From Viola odorata (Eukaryota; Streptophyta; Magnoliopsida; Malpighiales; Violaceae), in assembly GCA_963691705.1 (NCBI GenBank), contig OY829545.1, forward strand, positions 43,635,475-43,699,474: 64,000 bases of DNA, given 5' to 3'. The translations under genes and the position numbers were made by a program. This document shows, in pieces, positions 1 through 10,344 of this stretch (its first letter is position 1; every line of letters starts with the position of its first letter). The notes below the pieces were generated by a model. It did no database searches, was not told the DNA's origin, and was given only the letters and a program-made list of their open reading frames with translations.

Positions 1-3000
1 CGTCCAAAGGATCCTCTGTAAAGGTACATTCCGCTATGAAATCGGCCAGGATCTGGGCTTTTACGGACGGTCGCGACTGATACCTCAATCCATACTGTTC
101 TAGTTCAAGCGCCCAAATCAACATTCTTCCGGAAGATTCAGGCTTTCGAAATATTCTTTTCAGAGGTTGGTCTGTGAGTACGATAACGGAATAAGACTGA
201 AAATACCGATCCATTTTGCGGGTGGCTTGTATCAGAGCGAACGCTGTCTTTTCAATTCGGGCATATCGCAACTCCGCATCCTTCAGGACGTGGCTCACAA
301 AATAGACCGGGCGATGAGAATGGTTATCGTCGCGAACGAGGACGACACTGACCACTTCATCCGCGGCGCCAAGATACAAATATAAAGTATCGCCTACTTC
401 AGGTCTCGTCAATAATAAATCAGACGATAGGTAATCTTTTAGGCCGATAAATGCTTCCTCACATTCCGGGGTCCACCCAAACGAGGCTTTCTTGCGTATG
501 ACTTTGAAAAAAGGGGGACACTTTTCTCCTTGCTTGGAAATGAATCGCCCAAGGGCAATGACTCGCCCTGTTAGACTTTGCACCTCTTTAATGGTTCTTG
601 GCGATATCATGTCCTGTATGGTCTTAACCTTTGAGGGGTTAGGCAGGATGCCTTTTTGGCTGACCACGTAGCCCAAGAATTTTCCTGTTTGAAATGCAAA
701 CATGCATTTTTGGGGATTTAACTTCATGCGATACCTTTTCATCACGTCAAAGACTTCCTTTAAGTCTCGTAGGTGATCTTGAAAGCTTGCGCTCTTTACC
801 AAAATATCATCAACGTATGCTTCCATATTCCTCCCTATTTGCTCTTCGAATATCTTATTGGCCATACGTTGGAACGTAGCCCCGGCGTTCTTCAGCCCGA
901 ACGGCATCGCCGTATAACAGTAGGTGGCCTTTGGAGTGAGAAACGCAGTCTTTTCTTCATCTTCTCGGGCCATGGGAATCTGATGATATCCAGAGTTGGC
1001 GTCCAATGAGCTTAGATAAGCTTATCCAGCGGTCTGATCAACTAACTGATCTATGCGAGGAAGCGGGTAGCAATCCTTAGGGCAGGCATCATTTAAATCT
1101 GTGAAGTCAATGCATATGCACCAATCCCCATTGGGCTTAGGAACAAGGACAGGGTTCGCTAGCCAGGTGGGATATTGAACTTCGCGGATAAACCCTGCGT
1201 CAAGGAGCTTTGCTACTTCCTTATCTACAGCCAACGCCTTTTCATTAGAGAACGCGCGTCGCTTTTGCTGTACCGGCCTGGCATCTGGGTCCACATTGAG
1301 ACGATGTTCGGCTATTTCCCGCGACATACCTGGCATGTCGGAGGGTTTCCACGCAAAGTCTCCTTGGCATTTATTCAGCAGCCGGGCCAGTTGAAGGTTT
1401 TCCGCTGGGCTGAGTTTTTCACTGACCAGGAAACTTGCTTCCTCTATACCAATTGCCGGAATGGGTACCATTTTGTCTAGAGGTTGAGCACGCTTCTCAT
1501 CACTCTGCTCATAGGGATCTGCTGTTATACATACGTACCTATCGCAGCTTCTTTGAGTCATGAGCGAGTAGCATTCCGCCGCTAGCTTTTGATCGCCTTT
1601 TACCGATACTACCCCATCCCAGGAGGGGTATTTCATCTTTAAATGCTTCTGAGATATCACCGCTCCAATGCGGTTGAGGAAAGGTCGTCCGAGCACGACA
1701 TTGTAAGGCAAATTCAGATCCACGACAAGGAACAACAGGTTCTCTAATCGCTTGTAAGTGTCTTCTCGGAAATATATGGGCAAAGTAACTACCCCCGTGA
1801 TAGGAATTGGAACCCCATCAACGCCGACTATAGGTCGTTTGCTAGGTGTTAGCTCATTATCAGGTCGCTTCATAAGATTGTAAGCTTCCAGCGAAAAGAG
1901 GTTCACCGCACTCCTGTTATCGATAAGAGTTCTTCTGATTCCATGACTGGCGATGACGGGCGTGACCACCAATGCATCGTTATGCGGATAGACGACGCCT
2001 TTCTCATCTTCTTCGGAAAAGGATAATACCATTCGATCCAATATGCCTATCGCTTCTCCTTTTTTTGTCATGCCATCACGTGTGCGTTTATCTCTTTTCG
2101 CGGCTGCCGATTGCTCTGATTCGTCCATATAAGGGGTTCCTCCCGCGATAATGTTAATCATAGGGATATATTCGTCATCAACCGCAAGAGTTTCCCTATC
2201 TTTACCTCTGGGAGCATCATCCTTTTGCGGAACGCGAGGAGGAACTGGTGGTTCGTCTGTTGTCCTTTTCATGAGATTATTTCTGGCATCTTCTCTTATT
2301 TGGGTAGCAAATTCCCCCAAATATCCTTCTTCTACCAAGTGTTCTATCGCCGATCTTAACTCCCTGCACGCTTCTATGGAATGGCCCCTGGCTTTGTGGA
2401 ATTTACAATAAGCATTTTCCCTTCTCCCTAGAAGCACTCCTGGTTTCGTAGGCGCGGGGTAGCGGATGGGAAGATTTCGCTGTTCCGCTATCGCTAAAAT
2501 CTCTGCCCTTGGTACGTTAAGAGAAGGAAAATCTGGGTCGTACGTCCGATTCTTGTAAGAATCCCCGTGACGTCGAGAGGGGGAACCACCGGTTTTTCCC
2601 TTCGAAAAATGACCCTTCTGTTTGTTGGAGGCCTTGGGGATATGGTCTTTCCTCCTGGCGTAATCGTCGATAAAATGGTCGTCAGGTAGTAGCTTCGTGG
2701 GAGCAGTAGTAATTTGAGATGTCCCATGCGACGCGTCATACGTCTTATCTCTATTTTCTTCCTCTTCCATTTTTGCGTAATTGTGGGCTTTAAGCCTCAA
2801 CGCATCTAAAGTCACTGGAGGATCCACCATGAGCGTGTCTTTCAGCTTTCCATAGCGGCAGTTCCTTTTCAGAGCTTCTATAGCAAAATCAATAGTAACG
2901 CCCGGTGTTAAGGACATTTCCAAATCGAAGCGACTAAGAAACTCCTTTAAGGTTTCTTGAGGCCTTCGTTGTATGTCAAATAACGCGGTGGCAGATTTCC

Positions 3001-3125
3001 TGATTGGAATTGCCGTGCTAAATCTGCTCCGGAATTTAGATTCTAATTGCGAGAAATTATTAATGGATCTACCAGAGAGACCCTCAAACCAAAGACGCGC
3101 CACACCCGATAATGTCATAACAAAT
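1..3125 (-). mobile_element. Tat-type Ty3/gypsy retrotransposon, gag-protease-RT-RNase H part (outer element, partial)
   Basis: Minus-strand coding region of a Ty3/gypsy element that leaves the window at base 1. Reading from 3120 downwards it shows the gag C-terminal half, a zinc-knuckle-like C-x2-H...H-x4-C motif near 2365-2408, a protease-like LIDNRSA segment near 1900-1930, and RT starting near 1185. After an in-frame TAA at 1022-1024 the same frame continues with RT (YVDD at 806-817) and RNase H to the edge. The upstream gag half lies at 25060-25987, and the two halves were separated by the Ogre-like insertion at 3126-25059. Counting the CAAAT duplication once, the reading frame matches exactly across the gap, so gag was open when hit. 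The long ORF seems to begin at 3151 only because it reads a few codons into the inserted LTR. The protease motif has Arg where the family has Gly, so it is probably inactive. Confidence 0.9.
3121..3125. other. Target-site duplication (left) of the Ogre-like element
   Basis: CAAAT directly before the 5' LTR. The identical 5 bases directly follow the 3' LTR at 25060-25064. This fixes both ends of the inserted element. Confidence 0.95.
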
Positions 3126-4057
3126 TGTTGATACCCGAATTTTGACGCCATTTTTACTTAATTTTAGCATTTCTGTCATTTATTTAATTTACCGTCATTT
3201 TTACTTAAATTACAGTCGTCTGTAGTTAAGTTACTATCGCTAGCATTTTTAGGGTTTTCATCGCATTTTAGCATCATCGTTAGCTTCATCAGCTTTCGAA
3301 ATCGCGTTTTTAATTTTTCGTCAAGTATTTTTGTTATTATTATCATTATTATTTTTAGCCTTAAAAATCACATTTTTTACTATCCAGCAGTCGTTTGCTA
3401 GTTTTTTCTTCATTTTTGAGCATCTCGTGAATTTTAGGATTTTTTGTATTTTATCGCATTTTTTAGTATTTTTATTATTTTATTATTATTTTTATTCGAG
3501 CTTTTATTGGACCCGAGTAAGCCTGCTCGGACAGCAACTTGACTTTAAAATGTTTTCCATCAACTAGTTGCTAGATTTTTTTCTGCTCGCAACGGTCTAC
3601 AGCGTTTCGTGTAATTTTTGGCGTAACGTCTTTATTTTTCCGTTCAAACGTTTCACGCAAAAATAAACACGTTAAACGAAAAATTCTCGTCATTCGCTGT
3701 AGACGGTTAAACCCGTCGTATTTTTCTCTACGCGACAGCACCTCCGGCTTGAAAAGTCAGTACGTTTGCCCGCGAGACTCGGCTCGAGGCCATTTAAATG
3801 AGACTTAATGGCCTTTGATCTCAACAGTTGATCTGGTCAACCAAGGAAAGTCAACCAGATCAACGGTTGACAATTTAATGTGCATAATGCACATGCACAG
3901 TGCCAAGCAACACGCAGCGGAGCAGCCCTCGCCCAAGCCAACTGCTCCCGTAGCCCTTGTCCCTCCGCCATCATCACGCCCTAGCCGTAGCTCCGCCACC
4001 TCGACGTCCGGCCAAGCCACGCGCGTCCCTCGCATCCGGCCACCACGCGTCTTTCGC

Positions 4058-4065
4058 CTATAAAA
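4058..4065 (+). promoter_or_regulatory. TATA box of the Ogre-like LTR promoter
   Basis: CTATAAAA in a locally GC-richer stretch of the 5' LTR, repeated at 21751-21758. W-box cores (TTGACC and TTGACT on the minus strand at 3835-3840 and 3849-3854, TTGAC at 3867-3871) lie 190-230 bp upstream. No other convincing plus-strand TATA precedes ORF1. Confidence 0.6.
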
Positions 4066-5639
4066 CCCGACCACCTTCATTCGCAAACGGACCGAAATTT
4101 TTTACACAAAAAAACCACACTCTCCCTCCACATTTTGCCGGACCAATACACGCACCCTCAAGCCTCACTCCCCTTCGTCCAAACGTAGCAGCAACCGCAC
4201 GGTAAGTTGCTTTCTCTCTCCCTCACCTACTGTTTTCTTTTCAAAATTGTTTCTCGCTTTAGTTGATCGTTTAATGGCCCCCAATGTGTTCTAATAGCTT
4301 GAGTGTTAAGTTAATTTCAGTACGCTAGCATCAATTAAATTGTTTAAATGCTTGAAATGTTTATGTGCTAATTAAACGGTTTAATACGCATTCTTGTTCT
4401 TGTCGCAATAGTCACTGTTTTGGTTCCCGCTTTCTGGCTGTGATTGCTCGGTTGCGTTGTAGGAAGAGAGAGGCTCCTTTTGGGCCAAGAACCAGGCGAA
4501 TTGGTCGCCTGGTTCGTCACCTCCGTCGCCGGCAGTGGCGCCGGCGACGTGAGGTTGAAGATGATGACTTCATGGGCCATTTGGCCCTTCGGCCGAAATA
4601 AAGAAAGGTGATGGGCTTGGCCCATCACCATTTAAATGACTCACCTTGGGCCAGGAACTGTTCCTGGCCCATTTCTTCAAATTTTAAATAGGGCCCAGCC
4701 CATTTAGATTTTTTCCGAGTCGCCGATTCGTCATTTTTTTACGCAAAATGCTCGCATGTTTCATATATTTATTTTTTCACGATACATGCTATTTCTCGTA
4801 TGTTTTATACATGAATCGATTAATTCACTTTTTTTTTTTTTCGTAAAATATTTCGTATGCTTTTTATTTTATCAAAATTGTTTATTGAATTGTTTATACG
4901 CGAATTGCTCATTCTTTATCGTAATATTTATTTTCACATGATCTAACCTCAGTCATTTATATCTAACTGTTTAAATTCAGTCATTTAAAATACCGCCTAT
5001 ATGGTCGGTCGCTTTTTTTTAATTTTCGTAAATATTCAACTGCTTTAATTTTTCGCAAACTGCTGGAAATCCTTCCGCAAATTATCAATTGTTTAATTTT
5101 CCGCACTTTAAATTCTAGCAATTTACTTTCGGCAATTTAAATTCAGTCATTTAAAATACCGCCTTTATGGTCGGTCGCTTTTTTTTTAATTTTCGTAAAT
5201 ATTCAACTGCTTTAATTTTTCGCAAACTGCTGGAAATCCTTCCGCAAATTATCAACTGTTTAATTTTCCGCACTTTAAATTCCAGCAATTTACTTTCGGC
5301 AATTTAAATTCAGTAATTTAAAATACCGCCTTTATGGTCGGTCGCTTTTTTAATTTTCGTAAATATTCAACTGCTTTAATTTTTCGCCAAACTGCTGGAA
5401 ATCCTTCCGCAAATTATCAACTGCTTAATTTTCCGCACTTTACCTTTCCGCACTTTAATTTCTCGCAATTTACTTTCAGCAATTTAAATTCAATATACCG
5501 CCTATATGGTCGGTCGCATTTATTTTCTGCAAATATCCAACTGCTTATTCTCTGCATTATCAATCAATTTTATTTTCTGCAAATCATCAAACCTTTTTCC
5601 TTTAAATTATCAAACTACATGTAATTTTTCTATATTCAT

Positions 5640-6480
5640 CAACTAGCATTTTAATTTTTCTCACATGCGTAAAATAAATCATTTTTCGCATGCAATCAAC
5701 GTAGCATTTTAATTCTTCTCACATGCGTAAAATCAATCATTTTTCGCATGCAATCAACGTAGCATTTTAATTTTTCTCACATGCGTAAAATCAATCATTT
5801 TTCGCATGCAATCAACGTAGCATTTTAATTTTTCTCACATGCGTAAAATCAATCATTTTTCGCATGCAATCAACGTAGCATTTTAATTTTTCTCACATGC
5901 GTAAAATCAATCATTTTTCGCATGCAATCACGTCAGCATTTAATTCTCACATGCGTAAAATTCATCATTTTTCACATGCAAATTACGTCAGCATTTTAAT
6001 TTTTCTCACATGCGTAAAATCAATCATTTTTCGCATGCAATCAACGTAGCATTTTAATTTTTCTCACATGCGTAAAATCAATCATTTTTCGCATGCAATC
6101 ACGTAGCATTTAATTCTCACATGCGTAAAATTCATCATTTTTCGCATGCAAATTACGTCAGCATTTTAATTCTCACATGCGTAAAATACATCATTTTTCG
6201 CATGCAAATCACGTCAGCATTTAATTCTCACATGCGTAAAATCCATCATTTTTCGCATGCAATCAACTAGCATTTTAATTCTCACATGCGTAAAATCCAT
6301 CATTTCTCGCATGCAATCAACTAGCATTTAAATTCTCACATACGAAAAATCCATCATTTTTCGTATGCAATCACCTAGCGATAAATTCTCGTATGCTTAA
6401 AATCAATCATTTTTCGCATACAACCAAACTCAGCATCTCATTTCGTATGCGTGAAATCCATCATTTCTCGTATACAATCA
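5640..6480. repeat. Palindromic minisatellite in 5' LTR, about 57 bp, about 15 copies
   Basis: Each unit carries CATGCGTAAAAT, a short loop, then ATTTTTCGCATG, so every unit can fold on itself. Units vary between about 52 and 60 bp. The 3' LTR has the matching array at about 23340-24230 with one more unit. Confidence 0.85.
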
Positions 6481-7312
6481 ACTGTCATTTAAATTCTTGC
6501 ATTCATAAATTGCTTATTTATTTCTCGAGCTATCGCTAACACTCTCATTTTGCAGGTTTTAGTTTCAAGCTTCGCTCGAAAGTACGCCTTTCGATTCCTT
6601 TTTATTTATTCGATGCTTTCTGCAAATATCCATCGTATGCATGATATATAGAACTGCTAGAACTAAAATCAACCCACATGCACAACGTGTTTAAAGACTT
6701 TCTTAAAATGCCGCGTTCATGTGATTTTACTTCTCGCTTATATTGACTGCATGTACATGGGGACTTTCGATCCCACAGCAAACTATCATTTTAAATCCAT
6801 CATTTAAAATGGTACTCTGTTAGCAATCCATGTTAGGATCACGTAGTAATTAAGTTAATCATGCATGGCCCGATGATGAAAAAAGAGGGCGCTCATTCAG
6901 TCTTACGGAAAATTCAGTCCCATCACGATCATAATAAAGACTAAAGTGACGATTCCTCTGAGGGCCCACTTTTCAAAACGCATTTCATCAAAACACCTTT
7001 GAAACACCTCTCTCATCAACCGGTAACCGTTTTCGGATGTGACTCGGGTGCCTAACACCTTCCCGAGACCATAATACGACCCCGAACCTTTGTCTGGGGT
7101 CCAGACCCCTTTTTTTTTGTGCCTTTAGTTTTTTACTTATTATATTTCCTATGCCATGACGATTAGGGTTCCCTAAGCCTAGCAACCAAATTAGGGTGGC
7201 GACTTCATTGCATGCTGCGAGGCGTCCATCTACGCTGAGCATTGTAAGGTCCCGAATTTCGTTGCACACTCGTGAATTAGCATTCCTCTGTTAATTTTCG
7301 TGGGGCGCGACA

Positions 7313-7812
7313 GTTTGGCGACTCCGCTGGGGACAGTAGGGTCGGAGCCGGTTTTATTTTTTAGAGAGGTGTTTTCTTTGTTTATTTATTTGCTTTATCA
7401 ATTGTCATATGCATTTCATAGCGCCCTACACCCAGGGGACAATTACCAAAATAGGAGGGTAGTAGTGACGCCCTAGGACACATGTCCTAGGTAGTGTTCA
7501 CCAAACCCAACTCGGATGAACCCCTAAAGCCAGTCGAAAGGTTATACGATTTCGCAAGGAATCGGGCGACTGGACGACACTTTAGGGACCTTTTCATGGT
7601 ATCATCCGGGAACCATTCAAGCCAGCTAGAAATGTCGGAATCAGAGCCCCAGCACGTGCATCATAATTATAACTGTTTTTCGTGGCTCTATTTGTCTTGA
7701 TGGCATTTTGATCTGATTTTTCCTGTTATACAAACTGCGGGTTTCTCACACAATTTACTTAGCACTTGAATTTTACTTTCGTCCCCAACAAGACCCATTT
7801 TGCTCATTCGCT
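7313..7812 (+). other. Primer-binding region and leader of Ogre-like element
   Basis: Directly after the 5' LTR comes TTTGGCGACTCCGCTGGGGA. This has the position and type of the tRNA-complementary primer site I know from Ogre/Tat elements. I could not align it to a tRNA here. The rest of the leader up to ORF1 has no clear gene. Confidence 0.6.
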
Positions 7813-9540
7813 ATGACTGCGCCTACGCTACTTTCATTTGATATTTTCGGGGGACGAAGCTTCGATGATCAAGCTGCCCGAGGAGATCTGTTAAAACAAG
7901 GGTTCGCCCCTGACATCACCACTAAGATTAAGGTAGAAGCCGTGGACTTCGACTTAACTAGGATTCGGATGTTGAGAAACGAGCTGACTGAAGACGAGGA
8001 GACCCAGTTTGAGGGTAGTTATGGCAAGCTACTGACCCTAGTGGACGTGAAAACTGATTGGGATTGCATCCGGGCAGCCCTGAAGTTCTGGGACCCCTAC
8101 TATCGTCGCTTCTCTTTTGACAAAGAAGTAGATCTGACTCCCACGCTAGAGGAGTACTCAGCTTTGATGTGCTTCACCTCCCCCATTTCAGCCATATACC
8201 AGAACGTCCGACTCGACTCTGCAAGTGTAAAAATAAGGCTCGACAAGCTATTAGGAATCACTACTCGTGTTAGAGAGGGTGACTACTTCTGGTGCTGGTC
8301 GGATATCGAGGCACGGTTTGAGCTGTCCAATGGAGTGAAGCGCTTAAGGATCCTGGCCTTTGCCATTGTGGGATTCGTCATTTTCCCAAGGATGAGGAAC
8401 GCCATCGACTTTTCAGCAGCCAACATCTTTTACGAGATGGAGGTTAATTCCATCAATCCTACCACAACCATTTTGGCCGAGACCTTTCGTTCCTTGGACT
8501 CCTGTCGGAGAAAGGGAAAAGGGAGACTTACCTGCTGCGCCCAGTTGCTGACAGTATGGCTAATCAGCCACTTCAAACAGATTCCTGATCAGTCCATTTT
8601 CTTTGAAAGCTACATAAGGTCGTGCCCTCTGCTCAGAGTTATCAACGCCATGACCACGGACAAATGGGAGATGGAAAACAAGGACGTCTGGATTGACCGA
8701 TTCGTAAACCTCTCAGAAGAGGACTTCAGTTGGCATGCCAAGTGGCTGCGAACCTCCAATCCCATCGTCTGTTGTGGACCCCTACCATGGGTTCCTTTGA
8801 TCGGAGCATGGGGATGTACTCACTATTGCCCAGCCCTGTTACTCAGGCAGTTTTGCATCACACAAATCATTCCGGTAACATTCGGCATGACGAAATAAGA
8901 TCTACCCCACACTGGAGAAAATCAGAACATTCAGTTGTACGCCCAAGACTGGGCCCACCCCTTTTGTCTCAAAGGGCGCATTGCCCCTGCGGCAACGATA
9001 CCACAATACCCACAGTAGAGGATGAGGCGAGTCAACGGCAACGTCTTGCCTCACCCAGAAAATCAGAAACCGATGGAAGAGGAAGGGGAATCGCAAGTAA
9101 GTGGAGGAATAGATGCCATGGCATATGCCCAAGTGGTAGAACAGATGCGAGCGGCGCAAGAGAAACGAGATCTGATGATAGAAGAAAGGGATATCGCTGA
9201 AGCTCGTCAATGTGGCCTGGAAGTACAGATGAATGAACTGGACAGGCATCACAAGGATTTCGTCCGCGTACAAGCATTACAAAAGAAGGTGGCCCTCAGG
9301 GCCTTTAAGGAACGTTTGAGCAGCGAAACCCGTAAGAGAGAAGCGTCAAGCGCCATAATTGAAGACCGGGATTCAACGATAAGGGTCTTGACTACTCGCG
9401 CAGATTTGGGGGATAGGAAGAACCAGGCACTGCAAAGCCGAATCACTGCTTTAGAGGCTGAGTTAGAGATGCAGAAAGGGGAGATGGCTTCAATGGAATA
9501 CCTTTGGCATGAGCAAGAGAATTCCGATCCCCAGGATTGA
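7813..9540 (+). pseudogene. ORF1 of Ogre-like element, two in-frame stops
   Basis: One reading frame of 575 codons starts at ATG 7813 and is broken by TAA at 8896-8898 and TAG at 9016-9018, with no frameshift. The first 361 residues contain the conserved block FWDPYYRRFSFDKEVDL and TPTLEEYSALM, typical of the extra ORF upstream of gag in Ogre/Tat elements and similar to the plant mobile domain. The part after the second stop is a charged, probably coiled-coil tail (EKRDLMIEERDIAEAR). The function of this protein is unknown even in intact elements. Translation would stop at 8898. Confidence 0.8.
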
Positions 9541-10344
9541 CACCTTCATAGGAAGGCTCGAATATCGGCAAACCTTTTCTTTTTCATGTAACTAGGATCC
9601 CTGATTTCATCTATCTTAGCCAATTTTGATGAATTTAGGTTGTTGGCAAGTTTACCATATTTTTGTAAACACTTTTAATAAAGTCGTACTCTTTCGGATA
9701 TTTATTAGATTACCTCATTTTTCACATATCGACTATCCGTCCGATACCACACAAAAGACCATCACAAAAAGAATGAGAAAATCCCTCCTGGATAACCACA
9801 ATCATTTCACCCAAAAAAAAAAGAGAAGAAAAAACCGAAAAATCAGACCAAACATCCGAAAAACAGCCAAGTAGCGTTCACTCATGGCTGTATCCTCTTA
9901 GCTTATCACAAAACACTCCGAGTTCATAGCATAGATCATCGTCTCTCCCCTCGGTTGGGTTCACCAGGCATCAGGCCTTGCATCGTCGAAAGCATAGTAT
10001 AAAAGAGATCTTCTTAGCGTGGTGGCATTGGTTGCCCCTGCGGAGTTGGGTTTCGCCGTTAGCATCTCAGATTTACTTCATAACGTTGGAATGTATAGAG
10101 GCTTCCTTCGTATCTTGCCGACAACTGGGATTCCTCGCCTCTCCGACCGCCCTGGAAATATCAAATGAAAGTATTGCCGGAAAAGTGAATGAGCAAATGT
10201 GGAGACCTCGGGATTGCACATCACCTGTATATCCTCACTTATACTTACTCTTTTCTGCGTTTTTCCTTTTTCAGGTTCACAATAGCTCCGCGGAAGCAAG
10301 CTACTCCGCACAGGCTCCCTTTAACTAGACTTCAAAAGCGAAAA
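9541..10344 (+). other. Spacer between ORF1 and gag
   Basis: About 800 bp without a supported gene, including an A-rich run near 9810-9870. It is a normal part of the element's layout. Confidence 0.6.

Larger units (their letters stand above)
3126..7312 (+). repeat. 5' LTR of Ogre-like element (4187 bp)
   Basis: Nearly identical to 20819-25059. In order it holds an AT-rich U3, W-box-like TTGAC motifs near 3835-3871, a TATA box at 4058-4065, a run of five hairpins at 4490-4671, about three 180-bp tandem repeats (4980-5520) and a minisatellite of about 57 bp (5640-6480). Short frames inside it, such as one near 3805-4086, recur in the other LTR, show no protein family and are not genes. Confidence 0.95.

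Noticed and set aside
1022..3151. A 709-residue protein starting at 3151
   Set aside because: The first codons are in the inserted LTR; the real gag continues on the other side of the insertion at 25060-25987.
3805..4205. Small genes in the LTR (same peptides at 21498-21898)
   Set aside because: Present only because the LTR is duplicated, overlapping on both strands, no family.
5640..6480. Regularly spaced palindromic repeats resembling a CRISPR array
   Set aside because: The repeats are contiguous without unique spacers, lie in an LTR of a plant retrotransposon, and recur in the other LTR.
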